The position numbers and the translations under genes are program-made. This document shows, in pieces, positions 1-9,437 of a stretch of DNA of 64,000 nucleotides. This stretch comes from Streptomyces sp. HUAS 15-9 (GTDB taxonomy: Bacteria; Actinomycetota; Actinomycetes; Streptomycetales; Streptomycetaceae), in NCBI RefSeq assembly GCF_025642155.1, contig NZ_CP106798.1:3720001-3784000 (forward strand), read 5' to 3'. Below the pieces are notes generated by a model that was not told the DNA's origin, ran no database searches, and worked only from the letters and a program-made list of their open reading frames with translations. How positions within the stretch are numbered: position 1 is the first letter of the stretch; each line of letters opens with the position of its first letter.

Positions 1-1854
1 GATCTTGCCGTCGCCCTTGATCTTCGACTCGATCAGATCGGTTATCCGCTGGCTGCGGGCGCCGTAGCCCCAGTCCGTGGTGAGCGTGTAGGGGTACTTG
101 TCCTTGTCGACGACGGCCTGGTTGGCGGTGACGATGTAGCCGCGCGAGGGGTTGTACTCGTAGGGCAGTTCGTCCTGCTTGATGTAGCCGGTCCAGCGGT
201 ACTTGGAGTCCCAGCCAGGGACCGGGACCGAGCCGTCCTCGCCCTGCGCGCGCGTGGGGATCTTTCCGGGCAGCGTGTAGCCGATGTTGTCCTTGTCGGC
301 GTAGATCAGGTTCTGCGAGGGCACGTCGAACAGCGCGGCCGCGGAGCGGAAGTCGTTCCAGTCTGCCGCCCGGTCCATGGCGAACACGGCGTCCATGGAG
401 GTGCCCGGCTGCAGGGCCGTCCACTTCAGGGCGATGCCGTAGCCGTCGCCGCGGTCGGGAGCGGCGGTGTCGACGGTGGCCTTCCTGCCGACCTTGACGA
501 GCTCGTCGTCGCGGTCGGACAGCAGCGGCATCCCGTCGGCGGTCCGGCGGACGACGATCTTCTTGGACTCGCCTCCGGCGACCTTGATCGTCTCCTCGCG
601 GGAGGTGAAGGGCTTGACCTTGCCGTCGTACAGGTAGCCGTCGCCGCTGAGCTTCTCCAGGTAGAGGTCGGTGACGTCGACCTCGGAGTTGGTCATGCCC
701 CACGCGATGTCCGCGTTGTGGCCGATTATGACGCCCGGCATACCGGCGAAGGTGTAGCCGGTGACGTCGTACTGGCACTTGGCGGAGACCGTGCGGCAGT
801 GCAGGCCCATCTGGTACCAGACGGACGGCAGCGAGGCCGACAGGTGCGGGTCGTTGGCGAGCAGCGGATGCCCGGTGATGGTGTGACTCCCGGCGACGAC
901 CCAGGAGTTGGAGCCGATGCCCTGGCCGTTCACGCCGACCGCCGTGGGAACGTCGTCCAGGACCTTGTAGAGGCCCGCCAGCTGGCTCGTGAGGGCCGAA
1001 CCCGCGGTCGACGAGTTCGAGGTACCGGTGGTGCCCGTCGTGCCCTGTGTGCCGCTCGTGGCGCCGCCCTGCCCGAACGTCTTGGTGGCCGCGTCGTACC
1101 GGCCCGTCTGGACGATCGACTTGTGGCGGTTGTACGGGTAGTCGGGATACAGGTCGGCGATCTGCTGGGGGCCGAGGCGGCTGGTCATCAGGGCGCGGTC
1201 GATCTCGTCCCGCATGTTGCCGCGCAGGTCCCAGGCCATCGCCTTCAGCCAGGAGACCGAGTCGACCGGGGTCCACTGCTCGGGCTTGTAGTCGTTGGAG
1301 AACCCGAGGGCGGCGTACTCCAGGGAGATGTCCTCGCCGTCCTTGCCCTCCAGGTAGGCGTTGACACCCTTGGCGTACGCCTGGAGGTACTTCTTCGTGG
1401 CGGCCGACAGCTTGGAGTCGTACTCCTGCTTGGCGATCTTGTCCCAGCCCAGGGTGCGCAGGAACTCGTCGTTGTCGACCTGGCTCTTGCCGAACATCTC
1501 CGACAGACGGCCGGAGGTCATGTGGCGGCGCACGTCCATCTCGTAGAACCGGTCCTGCGCCTGGACGAAGCCCTGCGCCATGAACAGGTCCTCGTCGGAC
1601 GAGGCGTAGATCTGCGGGATGCCGTTGCCGTCCCGCTTCACGTCGACGGGACCCGTGAGGCCCGGGAGCGTGATCGAACCGGTGGTCTGCGGGAAGGAGG
1701 CGCGGACCGTGCTGATGGACCAGTACGCCCCGTAGGCGACGCCTCCGATGATGGCCAGCACCAGGACGAGCACGATGAGTCGGGCTTTGCGCCCCTTCTT
1801 CCTGCCGGACTTGCCGGGCTTGTCACCCGTTGAGGCGGTGGTGTTGGGGGGCAT
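1..1854 (-). CDS. penicillin acylase family protein (3' end beyond window)
   Basis: The frame is open from an ATG at 1854 to the window edge, so about 618 residues of a usually 800 to 950 residue protein are visible. A basic N-terminus is followed by one hydrophobic segment at about residues 26 to 44, a signal anchor or signal peptide. The motif GSNSWVV places the N-terminal nucleophile serine at residue 315, exposed after autocatalytic removal of a spacer, as in penicillin G acylase and acyl-homoserine-lactone acylases. The family are Ntn-hydrolases cleaving amide-linked acyl groups outside the membrane. An AAGGA precedes the ATG by seven bases. The substrate cannot be read from the sequence. 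Confidence 0.9.
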   Translation of the reverse strand, partial: MPPNTTASTGDKPGKSGRKKGRKARLIVLVLVLAIIGGVAYGAYWSISTVRASFPQTTGSITLPGLTGPVDVKRDGNGIPQIYASSDEDLFMAQGFVQAQDRFYEMDVRRHMTSGRLSEMFGKSQVDNDEFLRTLGWDKIAKQEYDSKLSAATKKYLQAYAKGVNAYLEGKDGEDISLEYAALGFSNDYKPEQWTPVDSVSWLKAMAWDLRGNMRDEIDRALMTSRLGPQQIADLYPDYPYNRHKSIVQTGRYDAATKTFGQGGATSGTQGTTGTTGTSNSSTAGSALTSQLAGLYKVLDDVPTAVGVNGQGIGSNSWVVAGSHTITGHPLLANDPHLSASLPSVWYQMGLHCRTVSAKCQYDVTGYTFAGMPGVIIGHNADIAWGMTNSEVDVTDLYLEKLSGDGYLYDGKVKPFTSREETIKVAGGESKKIVVRRTADGMPLLSDRDDELVKVGRKATVDTAAPDRGDGYGIALKWTALQPGTSMDAVFAMDRAADWNDFRSAAALFDVPSQNLIYADKDNIGYTLPGKIPTRAQGEDGSVPVPGWDSKYRWTGYIKQDELPYEYNPSRGYIVTANQAVVDKDKYPYTLTTDWGYGARSQRITDLIESKIKGDGKI

Positions 1855-2125
1855 CGCTGTCCTTGCTGTCCTAACGCGAGCGGCGAGGCGGGCTGTCCTT
1901 TTGAATGAGCGCTGGAGCAACCATAGGCGCAGGGCCCCGTGCCACTTGACGCGGAGTCGGTGAACCAGCGCGCACGGACGTTCGATCTTGCCTCGCGGAG
2001 TGTCAAGAAAACGTCAAGAGTTAGGTAAGGTAACAAAGTACTTGGGTGCGGAATGCCGCAGCCTCGGGTCTTGTGTACGTGTGCCCGCGTGTCCCCCGCG
2101 CGCGGGGCAGCGAAGGGAACCGCCG

Positions 2126-3634
2126 CTGACTGTTCACCACCTCAACCAGCTCCTGCTCGTCTGCTCCCTCGTCCTGCTCGTCGCGGTCGCGGCGGTCCGG
2201 ATCTCCTCGCGCAGCGGGCTCCCCAGCCTGCTCGTCTACCTGGGCATCGGCGTCCTCATGGGCCAGGACGGCATCGGGAACATCCAGTTCAGCAACGCCG
2301 AGCTGACCCAGCTCATCGGGTACGCGGCCCTGGTCGTGATCCTGGCCGAGGGCGGTCTCACCACGAAGTGGAAGGAGATCGAACCGGTCCTGCCGGCCGC
2401 CTCCACGCTGGCGCTGGTCGGGGTCGCGGTCAGTGTCGGGGTCACGGCCGCGGGCGCGCACTACCTGATCGGGCTGGGGTGGCGGCAGGCGCTGATCATC
2501 GGGGCGGTGGTGTCCTCGACGGACGCGGCGGCGGTGTTCTCCGTACTGCGCAGAATCCCCCTCCCCGCGCGCGTGGCGGGCACCCTGGAGGCGGAGTCCG
2601 GGTTCAACGACGCCCCCGTGGTCATCCTGGTCGTGGCCTTTTCCCAGACGGGCCCGGTCCAGCACTGGTACGTGCTGCTGGGCGAGATAGCTCTGGAGCT
2701 GGGCATCGGCATGGCCATCGGGCTCGCCGTGGGCTGGCTCGGCGCCTGGGGGCTGCGGCACGTGGCGCTGCCCGCCTCCGGCCTCTACCCGATCGCCGTG
2801 ATGGCGATCGCGGTCACCGCGTACGCGGGCGGCGCGCTCGCGCACGGCAGCGGCTTCATCGCGGTCTATCTCGCCTCGATGGTGCTCGGCAACGCCAAGC
2901 TGCCGCACTGGCCCGCCACCCGCGGCTTCGCCGAGGGACTCGGCTGGATCGCCCAGATCGGCATGTTCGTCCTGCTCGGCCTGCTGGTCACCCCGCACGA
3001 GCTGGGCGACGACATCGTGCCCGCCCTCGTCATCGGCCTCGTGCTGACCATGGTGGCGCGCCCGCTGAGCGTGGTGCTGAGCCTGGTGCCGTTCCGGGTG
3101 CCGTGGCAGGAGCAGACCCTGATGTCATGGGCCGGCCTGCGCGGCGCCGTGCCCATCATCCTGGCGACCATCCCCATGGTGAACGGCGTCGACGCCAGCC
3201 ACCGCATCTTCAACATCGTCTTCGTACTGGTCGTCGTCTACACCCTCGTCCAGGGGCCCACACTGCCCTGGCTCGCGGGCAAGCTGCGACTGGGTGACGG
3301 CCCCGAGGCCGCCGACCTCGGCATCGAGTCGGCGCCCCTGGAGCGGCTGCGCGGGCATCTGCTCTCCGTCGCGATCCCCGAGGGCTCACGGATGAACGGC
3401 GTCGAGGTCAACGAGCTGCGGCTGCCGGCCGGAGCGGCCGTCACCCTGGTCGTCCGCGAGGGAGAGTCGTTCGTGCCCCTGCCGACGACGGTGCTGCGGC
3501 ACGGGGACGAACTGCTCGTGGTCGCCACGGACCCCGTCCGGGACGCCGCGGAGCGCCGGCTGCGCGCGGTCGCCCAGGGCGGCAAGCTGGCCGGATGGCT
3601 CGGCCTTGGCGGCAACGGGACGAGCTCCCGTTAA
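2126..3634 (+). CDS. potassium/proton antiporter, CPA1 family with TrkA-C domain
   Basis: A 502-residue protein with about 12 hydrophobic segments, the CPA1 motif SSTDAAAVFS in the mid N-terminal half, and a soluble C-terminal TrkA-C (RCK-C) domain at about residues 400 to 480, the NhaP2/CvrA layout. It is expected to exchange K+ or Na+ for protons at the cytoplasmic membrane, with the C-terminal domain sensing a ligand. The chosen start is CTG at 2126, because GAAGGG lies eight bases upstream and membrane segment one follows at once. Upstream in-frame starts would add a non-conserved-looking Arg-rich leader. The rare CTG start is inference. Confidence 0.87.
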   Translation: MTVHHLNQLLLVCSLVLLVAVAAVRISSRSGLPSLLVYLGIGVLMGQDGIGNIQFSNAELTQLIGYAALVVILAEGGLTTKWKEIEPVLPAASTLALVGVAVSVGVTAAGAHYLIGLGWRQALIIGAVVSSTDAAAVFSVLRRIPLPARVAGTLEAESGFNDAPVVILVVAFSQTGPVQHWYVLLGEIALELGIGMAIGLAVGWLGAWGLRHVALPASGLYPIAVMAIAVTAYAGGALAHGSGFIAVYLASMVLGNAKLPHWPATRGFAEGLGWIAQIGMFVLLGLLVTPHELGDDIVPALVIGLVLTMVARPLSVVLSLVPFRVPWQEQTLMSWAGLRGAVPIILATIPMVNGVDASHRIFNIVFVLVVVYTLVQGPTLPWLAGKLRLGDGPEAADLGIESAPLERLRGHLLSVAIPEGSRMNGVEVNELRLPAGAAVTLVVREGESFVPLPTTVLRHGDELLVVATDPVRDAAERRLRAVAQGGKLAGWLGLGGNGTSSR

Positions 3635-3926
3635 GGGCGTGTTTCATACGGTTCACACCACTGCCGATCCCAGGTGAACGCGCCTGATGGTGCTCGTTTT
3701 CACAGGTGTACGGCAAGTTGCCCCCTGTACGATGAAGGCACCCTGATCGAACCAACTCTGCCTGACGCAGAGCTGGCGCGACCGTATGGCGGCCGGAACG
3801 CTCTCCTCTGCACGTGGGCACCGGTATCTACCGCAGTTCCGCGCAAGAGGACAGCTCTCGGCGCACCCCGCACGGCGAACCAGCCGGACCAGGGGCCGCG
3901 CTACCAGGCGGCAGAAAGGCACGGCC

Positions 3927-5219
3927 GTGGCATCCACGGTCACCACCGAGCCGTCGCAGAACCCCGCGGCACCGTCCCGCCCGGGATACGGACAGCTGCT
4001 GCGCACCCGCGGCGCCTGGACGTTCCTGCTCCCCGGCTTCGCGGCGCGCCAGCCGTTCGCGATGCTCACCCTCTCCATCGTGCTGCTGGTGCAGCACACC
4101 ACCGGGTCCTACGGCGCCGCGGGCGCGGCCGCGGCCGCCACCGGTGTCTCCATGGCACTGTTCGCGCCCTACAGCGGCCGCCTCGCCGACCGCTACGGCC
4201 AGCGTGCCGTCCTGGTCCCCGGCGTCCTCGTGCACACGCTGTCCGCCCTGACCCTGACGGCGCTCGCACTGGCCCACGCCCCCCTGTGGGCGCTGTTCGT
4301 CGCAGCCGTACCGACCGGCGCCTCGGTGCCGCAGATCGGCCCCATGGTGCGCGCCCGCTGGGGTGTGAAGCTCCAGGACTCACCCCTGATGGCCACCGCG
4401 GCCGCCTTCGAGTCCGTCACGGACGAACTCACCTTCGTCGTCGGCCCGCTGCTGGCGACCGCGCTGTGCACCGCCGTGGACCCGGCCGCCGGCCTGATCA
4501 CGGAGGCCGCACTGACCCTGTTCGGCGGCCTGCTGTTCGCCGCGCGGAAGAGCACCCAGCCGCCGGTGACCGACGCCGGGCACGCGCGCGTGAAGCACGC
4601 CTCCGCGCTCCGCGTCCCCGGGGTGCGCGTACTGGTCGTGACCTTCCTGGGCATCGGGTCGGTCTTCGGCGGTATGCAGGTCGGCCTCGCCGCGTTCACC
4701 GAGTCGATCGGCGAGCCCGGCCTGAACGGCGTCCTGTACGGCACCTTCGCGGCGGGCAACATGCTCTCCGGGATCGCCTGCGGCGCGATCGCCTGGAAGG
4801 TCGCCCCGCAGCGGCGCCTCGTCCTCGGCTACACGGCCCTCGCGCTGACCGCCTCCGCCCTGTGGACCGCCCACTCGGCGCTCGTCCTCGCGGGCCTCGG
4901 CCTCCTGGTCGGCATGTGCATCGCACCCGCCCTGATCACCGGCTACACCCTGGTCGAGGCCCTGGTCCCGGCCGGCGCCCGCACCGAGGCCTTCACCTGG
5001 CTGACCGGCGCGGTCGCCCTGGGCCAGGCGGCCGCGGTCACCGTGGCCGGACAGCTGGAGGACCGCCTCTGGGACGGTGCCGGATTCCTGGTTCCGATGG
5101 CGGGTACGCTACTCGCCCTGGCGACCCTGGTGGCGCTGCGCTCGCTGCTCACCGCCCGGCCGCGGACCCGCACCGTCGCACGTGGCGTCGGTCACCGCGC
5201 ACCGGTGACGGTGGACTGA
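3927..5219 (+). CDS. MFS transporter
   Basis: A 430-residue membrane protein with roughly 12 hydrophobic segments. It has the short loop motif GRLADRYGQR between segments 2 and 3, the family signature for major facilitator proteins. GTG at 3927 is preferred because GAAAGG sits seven bases upstream; the open frame extends further 5' without a ribosome site. It is probably a drug or metabolite exporter, but the substrate is unknown. It lies alone between the antiporter and fmdB. The roughly 290 bases before it hold no gene I can support. Confidence 0.85.
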   Translation: MASTVTTEPSQNPAAPSRPGYGQLLRTRGAWTFLLPGFAARQPFAMLTLSIVLLVQHTTGSYGAAGAAAAATGVSMALFAPYSGRLADRYGQRAVLVPGVLVHTLSALTLTALALAHAPLWALFVAAVPTGASVPQIGPMVRARWGVKLQDSPLMATAAAFESVTDELTFVVGPLLATALCTAVDPAAGLITEAALTLFGGLLFAARKSTQPPVTDAGHARVKHASALRVPGVRVLVVTFLGIGSVFGGMQVGLAAFTESIGEPGLNGVLYGTFAAGNMLSGIACGAIAWKVAPQRRLVLGYTALALTASALWTAHSALVLAGLGLLVGMCIAPALITGYTLVEALVPAGARTEAFTWLTGAVALGQAAAVTVAGQLEDRLWDGAGFLVPMAGTLLALATLVALRSLLTARPRTRTVARGVGHRAPVTVD

Positions 5220-5286
5220 TCCGCGGGAATAGGTCACTATGGACCGTCGTTAGCACTCATCGAGTCAGAGTGCCAGGAGGAAGACA

Positions 5287-5592
5287 GTGCCGACCTACCA
5301 GTACCAGTGCACCGAGTGCGGCGAGGGCCTCGAGGCGGTGCAGAAGTTCACCGACGACGCCCTGACCGAGTGCCCCACCTGCGAGGGCCGCCTCAAGAAG
5401 GTGTTCTCCGCGGTCGGCATCGTCTTCAAGGGCTCCGGCTTCTACCGCAACGACAGCCGCGGCTCCTCGTCGAGCAGCAGCCCTGCGTCGAAGTCCTCGT
5501 CGAGCTCCTCCTCGTCGGCCTCGACGTCCTCGACCTCCTCGGCGTCCGACTCGAAGCCGTCGTCGAGCTCCGCCAGCAGCTCCGCCGCCTGA
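5287..5592 (+). CDS. FmdB family zinc-ribbon protein with serine-rich tail
   Basis: A 101-residue protein. Residues 1 to about 45 form the FmdB zinc ribbon, with two Cys pairs in CTECG and CPTCEG. From about residue 57 the chain is almost only Ser, Ala, Lys and Thr, so it is likely disordered. FmdB proteins are putative regulators, first seen beside formamidase genes. The GTG start has AGGAGG six bases upstream. It is followed by a strong hairpin terminator and then mtnP. A role with its neighbour is not demonstrated. Confidence 0.9.
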   Translation: MPTYQYQCTECGEGLEAVQKFTDDALTECPTCEGRLKKVFSAVGIVFKGSGFYRNDSRGSSSSSSPASKSSSSSSSSASTSSTSSASDSKPSSSSASSSAA

Positions 5593-5607
5593 GACTCCTG
5601 CCCGCAG

Positions 5608-5635
5608 ACCCTGCCGTCGCCCGACGGCAGGGTTT
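5608..5635 (+). terminator. hairpin terminator after fmdB
   Basis: A perfect 12-bp stem (5608 to 5619 with 5622 to 5633) and a minimal loop follow the fmdB stop by 15 bases. A short T run follows. Confidence 0.8.
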
Positions 5636-5691
5636 CGGCGTTCCCCGGGACCGGCTCCCCCGCGTTTACGCAGCCAGCTAATGTGCTCGTC

Positions 5692-6525
5692 ATGGCGAAC
5701 GCAGAGATCGGTGTGATCGGCGGATCGGGGTTCTACTCGTTCCTCGACGACGTGACCGAGGTCCAGGTGGACACCCCCTACGGCACACCCAGCGACTCCC
5801 TCTTCCTCGGCGAGATCGCCGGCCGACGGGTCGCCTTCCTGCCCCGGCACGGGCGCGGACACCATCTGCCGCCGCACCGCATCAACTACCGGGCCAACCT
5901 CTGGGCCCTGCGCTCCCTGGGCGTCCGCCAGGTCCTCGGGCCCTGCGCGGTCGGCGGTCTGCGCCCCGAGTACGGGCCGGGCACGCTGCTGGTGCCGGAC
6001 CAGCTGGTGGACCGCACGAAGTCCCGGATGGGGACGTACTTCGACGGGCTGCCGCTGGCCGACGGCACCGTGCCGAACGTGGTGCACGTGTCCCTGGCCG
6101 ACCCCTACTGCCCCACCGGGCGGGCCGCCGCGCTGAAGGCCGCCCGTGGCCGGGACTGGGAGCCCGTGGACGGCGGCGCGCTGGTCGTGGTCGAGGGGCC
6201 GCGCTTCTCCACCCGCGCCGAATCGCTCTGGCACCAGGCGCAGGGCTGGTCCGTGGTGGGCATGACCGGCCACCCGGAGGCGGCGCTCGCCCGTGAACTG
6301 GAGCTCTGCTACACGTCCTTGACGCTCGTCACCGACCTCGACGCCGGCGCCGAGACCGGCGAGGGAGTCTCGCACGAGGAGGTCCTGCGGGTGTTCGCGG
6401 CCAACGTGGACCGGATGCGGGGCGTCCTGTTCGACGCGGTGGCGGCACTGCCGGACAACGCGGCGCGGGACTGCCCGTGCGCGAACGCGCTCGGCGGGAT
6501 GAATCCTGGGTTCGAGCTGCCGTGA
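5692..6525 (+). CDS. mtnP: S-methyl-5'-thioadenosine phosphorylase
   Basis: A 277-residue purine nucleoside phosphorylase-fold enzyme. It has the phosphate-binding GGSGFY at the N-terminus, LPRHGRGH, and VEGPRFSTRAE, where the PNP/MTAP family binds phosphate and purine. It cleaves methylthioadenosine to adenine and methylthioribose-1-phosphate in methionine salvage. The ATG at 5692 matches the usual MANAEIG start. An upstream in-frame GTG at 5683 has no ribosome site either. TAATGT lies about ten bases before the ATG, so a leaderless transcript is plausible. Confidence 0.92.
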   Translation: MANAEIGVIGGSGFYSFLDDVTEVQVDTPYGTPSDSLFLGEIAGRRVAFLPRHGRGHHLPPHRINYRANLWALRSLGVRQVLGPCAVGGLRPEYGPGTLLVPDQLVDRTKSRMGTYFDGLPLADGTVPNVVHVSLADPYCPTGRAAALKAARGRDWEPVDGGALVVVEGPRFSTRAESLWHQAQGWSVVGMTGHPEAALARELELCYTSLTLVTDLDAGAETGEGVSHEEVLRVFAANVDRMRGVLFDAVAALPDNAARDCPCANALGGMNPGFELP

Positions 6526-6680
6526 CGACGGGATCCGAGCTGCTGTGACCACGATCTGACCACGGTCGGGTGAGCGAGTTGTCCACAACCCGCCAGTAGC
6601 CCACCGGCTCCGGCGAGCTTCGGCGCGAGGCCTCATCGTGGTTTCGCAAGCCGATTCCTCGTCGCAGGTGGTGGTTCCCC

Positions 6681-7253
6681 GTGCCCGTCGCTCCCTCCCC
6701 GTCCTTCCGCTCCCCTTCTCCCCTTCCCTGTCCGCGCCCGCTGGGCACCGACGCTCCCGCCACGTGCGAGGTCCCGCACTTCGCGCCGGTGCGGGTGCGC
6801 GGCGGGAGGTATCGGCTGCAACGGCTCGTGCGGCATCGCCGACGAGCCGTGGCGGCGGGACTCGCCGTCACCGCGGCCGCACTCGTGGCCGCCGGACCGC
6901 GCACCGGGACGGACCGGGACCAGGGCGAGCGGGCACGCGGACATCCGGTGGCGGAGCCCGCACGACATCACCGAGCGGTGGCGATGGTCACCGCGCCCGT
7001 GCGGATCGCGGATGCCGCCACCGTCCGGCTGCTGCGGCCCGGCGACCGGGTCGACGTGATCGCCGCCGGGGATCCGGCCGTCGGCGGGGATGCCCGGGTG
7101 ATCGCGCGCGGGGCGCGGGTGACGAGGCTCCCGGAGCCCCTGGACGGCGCCACGGAGAGCGGGGCGCTGGTCGTGCTCTCCGTGCCGCGTTCCACTGCGG
7201 CGCGTCTGGTCGGCGCGAGCGCCACGGCCCGGCTGGCGGTGACGCTGTGCTGA
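6681..7253 (+). CDS. SAF-domain protein, CpaB/RcpC-like
   Basis: A 190-residue protein. A basic N-terminal stretch precedes one hydrophobic segment at about residues 55 to 71. A SAF-like region from about residue 95 to the end carries the LLRPGDRVDVIAA pattern typical of RcpC/CpaB pilus-assembly proteins, which guide Flp/Tad pilus secretion from the membrane. No other tad genes are in the window, so its role is open. The start at GTG 6681 is uncertain; only a weak purine stretch precedes it. Confidence 0.65.
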   Translation: MPVAPSPSFRSPSPLPCPRPLGTDAPATCEVPHFAPVRVRGGRYRLQRLVRHRRRAVAAGLAVTAAALVAAGPRTGTDRDQGERARGHPVAEPARHHRAVAMVTAPVRIADAATVRLLRPGDRVDVIAAGDPAVGGDARVIARGARVTRLPEPLDGATESGALVVLSVPRSTAARLVGASATARLAVTLC

Positions 7254-7352
7254 CAGGATGCGAGCCAAGGGACTGGACAGGTCGGCGGCATCGTGCCGTA
7301 GGTTGCGGAGCGTTTCGTTCCACACTCTGTGCGCGCGAGGAGAGTCCCCGAG

Positions 7353-7814
7353 GTGAGCAAGAAGAAGGAACCGAGCATATGGGAGGGCTTCAAGGCCTTC
7401 CTGATGCGCGGCAACGTCGTCGATCTGGCGGTCGCGGTGGTCATCGGCGCGGCCTTCACGAACATCGTGAACTCGCTGGTGAAGGGCATCATCAACCCGT
7501 TGGTCGGGGCGATCGGCACACAGAACCTCGACAATTACAGGTCGTGCCTGAGCTCGTCGTGCCAGGGCACCCATGGCATCCAGTTGCTGTGGGGCTCCGT
7601 CCTCGGTGCCACGCTCAGCTTTGTGATCACCGCGACGGTGGTCTACTTCCTGATGGTCCTGCCGATGGCGAAGTACCTGGCCCGGGTGGAGGCCCGCCGC
7701 AAGGCCAGGGAAGGCACGCAGGAGATCGTCGAGGTGACGGAGCTGGAGGTGCTCCAGCAGATACGCGACGAGCTGATCGCCCAGCGCGGCGCCTCGGGCC
7801 GCGGCGAGCGGTAG
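7353..7814 (+). CDS. mscL: large-conductance mechanosensitive channel
   Basis: A 153-residue protein. The N-terminal amphipathic segment ends in [20 protein letters not shown], the family hallmark before TM1. TM2 lies at about residues 85 to 110, and a charged C-terminal helix follows. It opens under membrane tension to release solutes in hypo-osmotic shock. The periplasmic loop is long and contains two cysteines in SCLSSSCQG, unusual for MscL. The GTG at 7353 follows GAGGAGAG. Confidence 0.95.
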   Translation: MSKKKEPSIWEGFKAFLMRGNVVDLAVAVVIGAAFTNIVNSLVKGIINPLVGAIGTQNLDNYRSCLSSSCQGTHGIQLLWGSVLGATLSFVITATVVYFLMVLPMAKYLARVEARRKAREGTQEIVEVTELEVLQQIRDELIAQRGASGRGER

Positions 7815-7842
7815 CGGCGGCGGAGGTCTCGCCGGGGCGGGC

Positions 7843-8019
7843 TCAGAGGTGGTGGGGCGGCTTCTCGTCGAGGAACCGCTTCAGGTCGGCGGCGCTGTCA
7901 CCGTCCCCGCGCTCGCCCCAGCCGCGGTCCGTGTCGTCCGAGGACTGCTGGTTCAGCGGGTCGTCGAAGACCAGCGCGGACTTCGGGTCGCGCGGCTCGG
8001 GGGCGGGGTCGTTGCTCAT
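7843..8019 (-). CDS. small acidic hypothetical protein
   Basis: A 58-residue frame from ATG 8019, convergent with mscL. The product is rich in Asp, Glu and Pro: it begins MSNDPAPEPRDPKSALVF and ends EKPPHHL. It has no membrane segment or known domain. Codon use is strongly G/C in third position, as in the neighbouring real genes. I do not recognise a function. Confidence 0.6.
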   Translation of the reverse strand: MSNDPAPEPRDPKSALVFDDPLNQQSSDDTDRGWGERGDGDSAADLKRFLDEKPPHHL

Positions 8020-8155
8020 GCCACCAGGGTACGGGCCCGCATCCGTCTCCCCTCCCTTCGTCCCCCTGGCTCACATACCCCTGCCTTACGTCCCCCAGTC
8101 GGCTTGTGAAGCCATGCACAAGCTATCGGTGAGGTTTCATGCTGTGCTGGGAGGC

Positions 8156-9397
8156 ATGACGTCGAGTTCCGCTTCGGCGCCCGCCTCCTCCCCGGGCGGG
8201 CAGCAGCCTCTTGAACCCCTGCGCCGGCTCACCGCACGCGGGCGCGACGAGGCACACCGTGTCGCCTCGCCGCTCGAGCTCTTCTTCGACCTGTGCTTCG
8301 TCGTGGCCATCGCGCAGGCCGGCGTCCAGCTCGTGCACTCCGTGGCCGGGGGGCACGCGGGCCACGGCATCCTGAACTACGCGCTGGTCTTCTTCGCCAT
8401 CTGGTGGGCCTGGATGAACTTCACCTGGTTCGCCTCGGCGTACGACAACGACGACGTGCTGTACCGGGCCGTCACGCTGGTCCAGATCGCCGGCGTCCTC
8501 GTCCTGGCCGCCGGCGTCTCCCGGGCGTTCCAGGACCACAACTACCTGGTCGTGTTCCTCGGCTACGTCATCATGCGGCTGGCGATGGCCGCGCAGTGGC
8601 TCAGAGCCGCAAGATCGGCCCGGGGCGCGGAGAGAACCATGGCCCTGCGGTACGCCGGCGGGGTCCTGGCGTGCCAGGTGGGCTGGCTCGGCCTGGTGCT
8701 CCTGCCACAGCCCGCGCGTCCCTGGCTGTTCCTGGTCATGGTGATCGCGGAGCTGTGTGTGCCGGTGTACGCGGAGAGGGCCTGCCCCACGTCCTGGCAC
8801 CCGCACCACATCGCCGAGCGGTACGGGCTGTTCACGATCATCGTGCTCGGCGAGACGATCGCCGCGGCCACGGTCGCCGTGAAGTCGGCCGTGGACGAGC
8901 ACGACGCGCTGGGCGAGCTGCTGCCTATCGCGGCGGGCGGTCTGCTGATCGTCTTCTCCGCGTGGTGGATCTATTTCGCGGTGCCGATCCACGGACATCT
9001 GCGCTCCAACAAGCAGTCCTTCCTGTGGGGCTACGGCCACTACCTGATCTTCGCGTCGGCCGCCGCGATCGGCGCCGGTCTGGAGGTGGCGGTCGAGCAG
9101 GCGGTCGGCAAGGCGCACATCTCCGTCCTGTCCGCCTCGGCGGCCGTCACCCTGCCGACGGCGCTGTATCTGCTCACCGTCTGGGCGCTGCACTCACGCC
9201 ATTTCAAGATCGGCACAGCCCAGCAGCTGGTGCTGCCGGTCACGGCGCTGCTGGTGATCTGCTGCACCTTCCTGGGCGACTGGGCGGTGCTCACGGCGAG
9301 CCTGGCGTCGGCGCTGGCCGTGGTGACGGGAGTGATCCTGACGGCGCGGACGGGCGCCCACGAGGGCGGGGCGAGGGCGACCGCGCCCGCCGCGTGA
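8156..9397 (+). CDS. low temperature requirement protein A (LtrA) family
   Basis: A 413-residue protein with about 12 hydrophobic segments and the family pattern VASPLELFFDLCFVVAIAQ near residue 40, plus RYGLFTIIVLGETIAAA in the middle. The family is named after a Listeria low-temperature gene, but its biochemical role is unknown. The start is unsettled. GGGAGG lies only one base before ATG 8156, too close, and an in-frame ATG at 8114 is possible. Confidence 0.85.
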   Translation: MTSSSASAPASSPGGQQPLEPLRRLTARGRDEAHRVASPLELFFDLCFVVAIAQAGVQLVHSVAGGHAGHGILNYALVFFAIWWAWMNFTWFASAYDNDDVLYRAVTLVQIAGVLVLAAGVSRAFQDHNYLVVFLGYVIMRLAMAAQWLRAARSARGAERTMALRYAGGVLACQVGWLGLVLLPQPARPWLFLVMVIAELCVPVYAERACPTSWHPHHIAERYGLFTIIVLGETIAAATVAVKSAVDEHDALGELLPIAAGGLLIVFSAWWIYFAVPIHGHLRSNKQSFLWGYGHYLIFASAAAIGAGLEVAVEQAVGKAHISVLSASAAVTLPTALYLLTVWALHSRHFKIGTAQQLVLPVTALLVICCTFLGDWAVLTASLASALAVVTGVILTARTGAHEGGARATAPAA

Positions 9398-9437
9398 GCC
9401 CTCCTGACACGGCCCGGGCCGGTACAGACTGGCTGCC

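Noticed and set aside
2021..2039. Iron-regulator (DmdR/IdeR) box
   Set aside because: Only about half of the 19-bp consensus agrees and the right half-site is missing.
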